This document shows, piece after piece, positions 5,122 through 8,162 of a stretch of DNA of 8,162 bases. How positions within the stretch are numbered: the stretch's first letter is position 1; each line of letters begins with the position of its first letter. The notes under the pieces are model-generated. The model was not told the origin of the DNA. It ran no database searches and saw only the letters and a list, made by a program, of their open reading frames with translations. This stretch comes from Lachnoclostridium sp. UBA1434 (GTDB taxonomy: Bacteria; Bacillota; Clostridia; Lachnospirales; Lachnospiraceae), in the NCBI GenBank assembly GCA_002329645.1, contig DCTS01000109.1:31700-39861 (forward strand), written 5' to 3'. Both the position numbers and the translations under genes were made by a program.

Positions 5122-6210
5122 ATGATTATATTTTTGTCAGTACTTTTAACTTTCGGCACTATTTTGGAAATATTATCCCTAAAGGATAGCTTTTCTTATA
5201 TAAAGTATCATTGCGTACCGTCAAAACAGGGATGTGATCCCGATGAGGCTTTCAGGATCATAACAACCGTATCAAATTACGGAAGAAGGACAATACCGTT
5301 TCTGAAAATAGAGGAAGTGCTTCCGGGAGATATTATTATTCAGGGTGCAGAAAAGGTGATGAATGATCAATATAAATTCATATATACCCATGTACTTTAT
5401 ATACGTCGTAAACAGAAGATAACAAGAACCTTGCAGGCATCACTGCCCAGCAGGGGGAGATATGCTTTTGAGGGCTGCAGGCTGCTTGGCGGAGATTTTC
5501 TGGGTTTCAGGGAGAATAAGAAGGATATACATCAGTATGAAGAGATAACCATCTTTCCAAAGCGACTGGACAATGCTTCAATACACCGGATCTTATCCGG
5601 GTATTATGGGGATTTCTCCGTTAAGCGGTTCTATCTGGAAGATCCGATATTGGTCAGCTCCTACAGAGATTATACAGGAGCGGAGCCTATGCGTTCTATA
5701 AGCTGGACGCAAAGCGCCAGGAGAAATCACCTCATGGTAAAGGAATTTGATTATACGATGGATTTATCCGCAACAATTCTGCTGGATGTTTGCCTGCATT
5801 GGTCGGAGGGAGAACATACCCAGAAGCTGGAGTATTGTTTTTCCCTGGCAAGGACAATAGCAGAATTTCTGGAGGACAAAAAGGTATCCTACCGTCTTCT
5901 GACGAATGCTTTTATCCCCAAGGGTTATGCTTTCCATAACGACTTGTCGAAATCAGGCCAGGGCTCACATCATTATACGATGCTGTTATATGCTCTTGGC
6001 CAGGCGACATCCAATACGCAAAGTGATATTGACCGTTTATATGACATGATGATAAAGAATTATTCCGGTGAAAATGCCGTCTTTTACATTGCGCCCTTTG
6101 AAGACGAGAAGCGCAGCGGTCTTGTTAATAACCTGCAGAATCGCTTGAGCTGCCGGGTCTATCCGATGTATGCATCAGCAATTATGGGAGGCTTGGAGGA
6201 TGCTGACTAA
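5122..6210 (+). CDS. DUF58 domain-containing protein (MoxR partner)
   Basis: The 362-residue protein has one short N-terminal membrane segment (MIIFLSVLLTFGTILEIL, 1-18), a beta-rich region (about 25-145) and the DUF58 signature YRDYTGAEPMRSISWTQSAR (181-200), followed by LMVKEFDYT (204-212). This matches the family pattern R-D-Y-x-x-G-D-x-x-R-x-I-x-W-x-x-S-A-R, except that the usual aspartate after glycine is Ala187-Glu188. The rest resembles a von Willebrand A fold, but the metal site DxSxS is replaced by LLDVCLHW (220-227). DUF58 proteins sit next to MoxR ATPases across bacteria and are thought to work with them in envelope functions. Start chosen from GAGGAG at 5109-5114; an upstream in-frame extension of 70 residues would be pure repeat translation. 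The end overlaps the next gene by 11 bases. Confidence 0.92.
   Translation: MIIFLSVLLTFGTILEILSLKDSFSYIKYHCVPSKQGCDPDEAFRIITTVSNYGRRTIPFLKIEEVLPGDIIIQGAEKVMNDQYKFIYTHVLYIRRKQKITRTLQASLPSRGRYAFEGCRLLGGDFLGFRENKKDIHQYEEITIFPKRLDNASIHRILSGYYGDFSVKRFYLEDPILVSSYRDYTGAEPMRSISWTQSARRNHLMVKEFDYTMDLSATILLDVCLHWSEGEHTQKLEYCFSLARTIAEFLEDKKVSYRLLTNAFIPKGYAFHNDLSKSGQGSHHYTMLLYALGQATSNTQSDIDRLYDMMIKNYSGENAVFYIAPFEDEKRSGLVNNLQNRLSCRVYPMYASAIMGGLEDAD
6186..6191 (+). promoter_or_regulatory. Ribosome binding site that fixes the start of the third operon gene
   Basis: GGGAGG inside the end of the DUF58 gene lies 8 bases before the ATG at 6200. An ATG at 6170 in the same frame lacks a comparable site. Confidence 0.7.
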
Positions 6211-7465
6211 ATTATACAAGCTTACTTTTGATATCAGTGTATGCTTCACAATCGGAGCTTTCCTGCTGCAATATGCCTGCGGCATATCGGTTCATGCAGG
6301 GGGTTATCCGGTATTGCTTCTTGCCGCACTGTTATCGGTTTTACTTGAGCGTAAAAAGCACCTGAAAATTTCGGTTATGATTCTGCTGCCTGCCGGCTAT
6401 CTGGCACTCCTAAAGCCTTCTATACCCGAGTTAATCATATTTCATCTTATATGGGCATACATTGCTTTTGTGACGATTACGGAACGAGTTGTTATCAGTA
6501 GGGATAGGTTCGTCGATATGCTGAGGCGCCTTGCATATCTTTTTATACCCCTTGCCTTCTTTCTGGTTACCGGTTTTCAAAAGGTTATTCTATCTATGCA
6601 GGCCGCAGGCCCTTATCTGACCGCATCCCTGATAAGTGCAATATTTCTTATGCGGCATTTACGTGCCCTTAATCATATGAAGGTACTTAAAATGTATGGA
6701 AGGCAGCAGTTTGTGGAGCTGATAGTATTCATGCTGATCTGCTTATTACTAACAATTGCAAAAGCTCCGCAGAACCTTGTGAGAGGTCTGAAGCTTACAT
6801 ACCTGCATCTGCTAAAACCCATACTGACGTTCATTGTCAACACCTTAAGCCTTATATTATATGTAATTGTCAGCATGTTTTTGTACTTTATAGGTTTACT
6901 GTCAAAGAATAAGGAAATACAAAACAGAGGCTTTAGCAGCGATAGCGCAGCAGACCGGTTGATTAAGATAAAAGATAGTTTTGATGGCAATTCCGAATGG
7001 GTTGTTCCATTCCTGTATTCTGTCGGTATCATAGCCGGCTTGCTGTTTGCATTTTTCTTTTTCCGCCGGCTTATGGGCGAAAAACTCAGACAGAAGCTGC
7101 CGGCAGATATAATGGAACTAAGGGAAGCAATAGAGTATGATTCTGACAGGAGAACGAAATTCAGAAAGAGAAGGCCAAAGGATGCAAGAGAAGCCGTCAG
7201 AATGTATTACGGGAGGTTTCTGCTATGGTTGAAAAGTAAACGTATACCGCTTCAACTTCAGGATACAACCGAAGATATAAATGATAAATATATGAGAGCG
7301 CTGACTGAGGATAATAAAGCAAGACAAGATGCATCACAACAGCTTAGGCAGCTTTATAGAAAGTCAAGATATCAGATGGCTGAACCGATTACCTCTAAGG
7401 AAGCTGAGAAGGCAAAACAGCTTTATAAAACATTAAGGAATTCTAAGGTTACCGGAGAGGGTTAA
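6200..7465 (+). CDS. Polytopic membrane protein with DUF4129-like cytoplasmic tail
   Basis: The 421-residue protein has about nine hydrophobic segments (near 13-30, 36-50, 57-71, 77-95, 110-128, 136-151, 171-187, 208-233 and 268-288). A strongly basic cytoplasmic tail of some 130 residues follows. The tail segment EAVRMYYGRFLLWLKSKRIP (331-350), followed by TTEDI (356-360), resembles DUF4129, which ends many TgpA-type membrane transglutaminases in MoxR/DUF58 clusters. There is no transglutaminase core here: no room for it between the eighth and ninth membrane segments, and no Cys-His-Asp triad pattern. The gene may thus be a reduced relative or a separate scaffold. Start set by GGGAGG at 6186-6191, giving an 11-base overlap with DUF58 and likely coupling; an ATG at 6170 would add 10 residues. 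Membrane topology is confident, the DUF4129 link moderate. Confidence 0.82.
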   Translation: MLTKLYKLTFDISVCFTIGAFLLQYACGISVHAGGYPVLLLAALLSVLLERKKHLKISVMILLPAGYLALLKPSIPELIIFHLIWAYIAFVTITERVVISRDRFVDMLRRLAYLFIPLAFFLVTGFQKVILSMQAAGPYLTASLISAIFLMRHLRALNHMKVLKMYGRQQFVELIVFMLICLLLTIAKAPQNLVRGLKLTYLHLLKPILTFIVNTLSLILYVIVSMFLYFIGLLSKNKEIQNRGFSSDSAADRLIKIKDSFDGNSEWVVPFLYSVGIIAGLLFAFFFFRRLMGEKLRQKLPADIMELREAIEYDSDRRTKFRKRRPKDAREAVRMYYGRFLLWLKSKRIPLQLQDTTEDINDKYMRALTEDNKARQDASQQLRQLYRKSRYQMAEPITSKEAEKAKQLYKTLRNSKVTGEG

Positions 7466-7596
7466 GGATATGGATAATGTGGTTTATGCACATATTGGGA
7501 GATGAGCAGAAAGACTTCCAAAGTATTTAAGAACTAACGTAATAATGATATGGCAGAGCCAATATATTATATAAAGACTCATATATTGGTGAAGCT

Positions 7597-8162
7597 ATGG
7601 ATAATGGGACCGATAACCTGAAGGACATTACATTGTTTGTCAGAATGGGCATACTGGTATTGAGTATTATTTTAATAGTCGGACTTGGGGTAAGAATACT
7701 GCCAAATCCTGTTACAGTATCAAACATAGGTAAAAAGAGGGACCTGCCAATATATTGCGTGAATACCGATGAAAAGAAGTTATCCTTATCCTTTGACGCA
7801 GCCTGGGGAAATGAACAAACACAGGTTATTCTGGATATATTGGATAAATATAATGTCAAGGCGACCTTTTTTATGACAGGCAAATGGGTAAGCAAGTATC
7901 CGGAGGATGTTAAAAATATAGCTGCGGCAGGACATGATCTCGGTAATCATAGCGAAAACCATAAGCAGATGTCACAGCTTAGTAAGGAGCAATGCATAGA
8001 TGAGATAATGAAGACTCATAACAGAGTCAAGGAGTTGACAGGAATTGAAATGACTCTGTTTCGTGCTCCCTACGGAGATTACAATAATAATCTTGTGGGA
8101 TCGGCCAGGGAATGCGGGTACTATACGATCCAGTGGGATGTGGATAGCCTTGACTGGAAGGA
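7597..8162 (+). CDS. Membrane-anchored polysaccharide deacetylase (CE4/NodB), PdaB-like, 3' end outside the window
   Basis: The first 188 residues are present. An N-terminal anchor (about 11-34, FVRMGILVLSIILIVGLGVR) leads into a NodB domain, which removes acetyl groups from peptidoglycan or similar polymers outside the membrane. Visible motifs are motif 1 SFDAAWG (65-71, catalytic-base position Asp67), motif 2 HDLGNHSENH (113-122, metal ligands His118 and His122), motif 3 RAPYGDY (156-162) and WDVDSLDWK (180-188). The second aspartate of the canonical TFDDG is Ala68, as in the sporulation-associated PdaB/YlxY-type subgroup of Firmicutes. The ATG at 7597 is the only good start after an in-frame stop at 7546, but its ribosome site is weak (GGTGA, 4 bases away). 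The 131-base gap to the previous gene shows no clear terminator or promoter, so membership of the MoxR operon is open. Confidence 0.9.
   Translation, partial: MDNGTDNLKDITLFVRMGILVLSIILIVGLGVRILPNPVTVSNIGKKRDLPIYCVNTDEKKLSLSFDAAWGNEQTQVILDILDKYNVKATFFMTGKWVSKYPEDVKNIAAAGHDLGNHSENHKQMSQLSKEQCIDEIMKTHNRVKELTGIEMTLFRAPYGDYNNNLVGSARECGYYTIQWDVDSLDWK

Noticed and set aside
7470..7505. 11-residue mini frame (MDNVVYAHIGR) before the deacetylase gene
   Set aside because: A purine-rich stretch precedes it, but nothing like attenuation hairpins or codon bias supports a leader peptide.
7560..7587. Possible sporulation sigma-E-like promoter (CAATATA, 13 bases, CATATATT) for the deacetylase
   Set aside because: The predicted start would be only about 3 bases before the ATG and would exclude its ribosome site; AT-rich chance match is likely.

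Overview
The window looks like chromosomal DNA from a low-GC, spore-forming Firmicute, most likely of the class Clostridia (a Lachnospiraceae-type genome). The clues are AT-rich spacers, strong AGGAGG-type ribosome sites, consensus sigma-A promoters, a DUF4190 membrane protein, a cysteine-rich Lgt paralogue, and a polysaccharide deacetylase of the sporulation-associated type. I see no RNA genes, CRISPR array, insertion sequence or phage genes.

Layout. (a) 14-1133, minus strand: a DUF4190 two-helix membrane protein with its own consensus promoter, a terminator, then an Lgt-family membrane protein whose catalytic motif differs from true Lgt. (b) 1134-1406: a divergent control region. (c) 1407-3286, plus strand: two paralogous regulators, each with an N-terminal XRE-type helix-turn-helix and a long helical TPR-like C-terminal part; they overlap by 28 bases. 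(d) 3283-3420, minus strand: a small gene for a 45-residue peptide with a clear secretion signal, which shares a 4-base CTAG overlap with the stop of the second regulator. (e) 3421-3942: a control region with a large imperfect inverted repeat just upstream of the peptide gene's -10 box, an unexplained stretch, and a perfect-hexamer promoter facing right. (f) 3943-7465: a MoxR AAA+ ATPase, a 39-bp tandem repeat array, a DUF58 protein and a polytopic membrane protein with a DUF4129-like tail. (g) 7597 to the end: a membrane-anchored polysaccharide deacetylase cut by the window edge.

The most interesting part is (c)-(e). Regulators with an XRE domain plus TPR-like repeats, next to a small secreted peptide, are the hallmark of RRNPP cell-cell signalling (Rgg, PlcR, PrgX and relatives). 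Here two tandem regulators, a convergent peptide gene with a poor -35 box, and a 21-base-arm inverted repeat placed where an activator would bind fit a self-contained quorum-sensing module. The pairing is inferred from arrangement; no peptide-receptor binding can be read from sequence.

The MoxR-DUF58-membrane protein row resembles the widespread MoxR/DUF58/transglutaminase clusters, but the third gene has no transglutaminase core. The 39-bp array sits between the stop of the ATPase gene and the start of the DUF58 gene. Its period is a multiple of three, so it creates long open frames that could mislead start-site calling.
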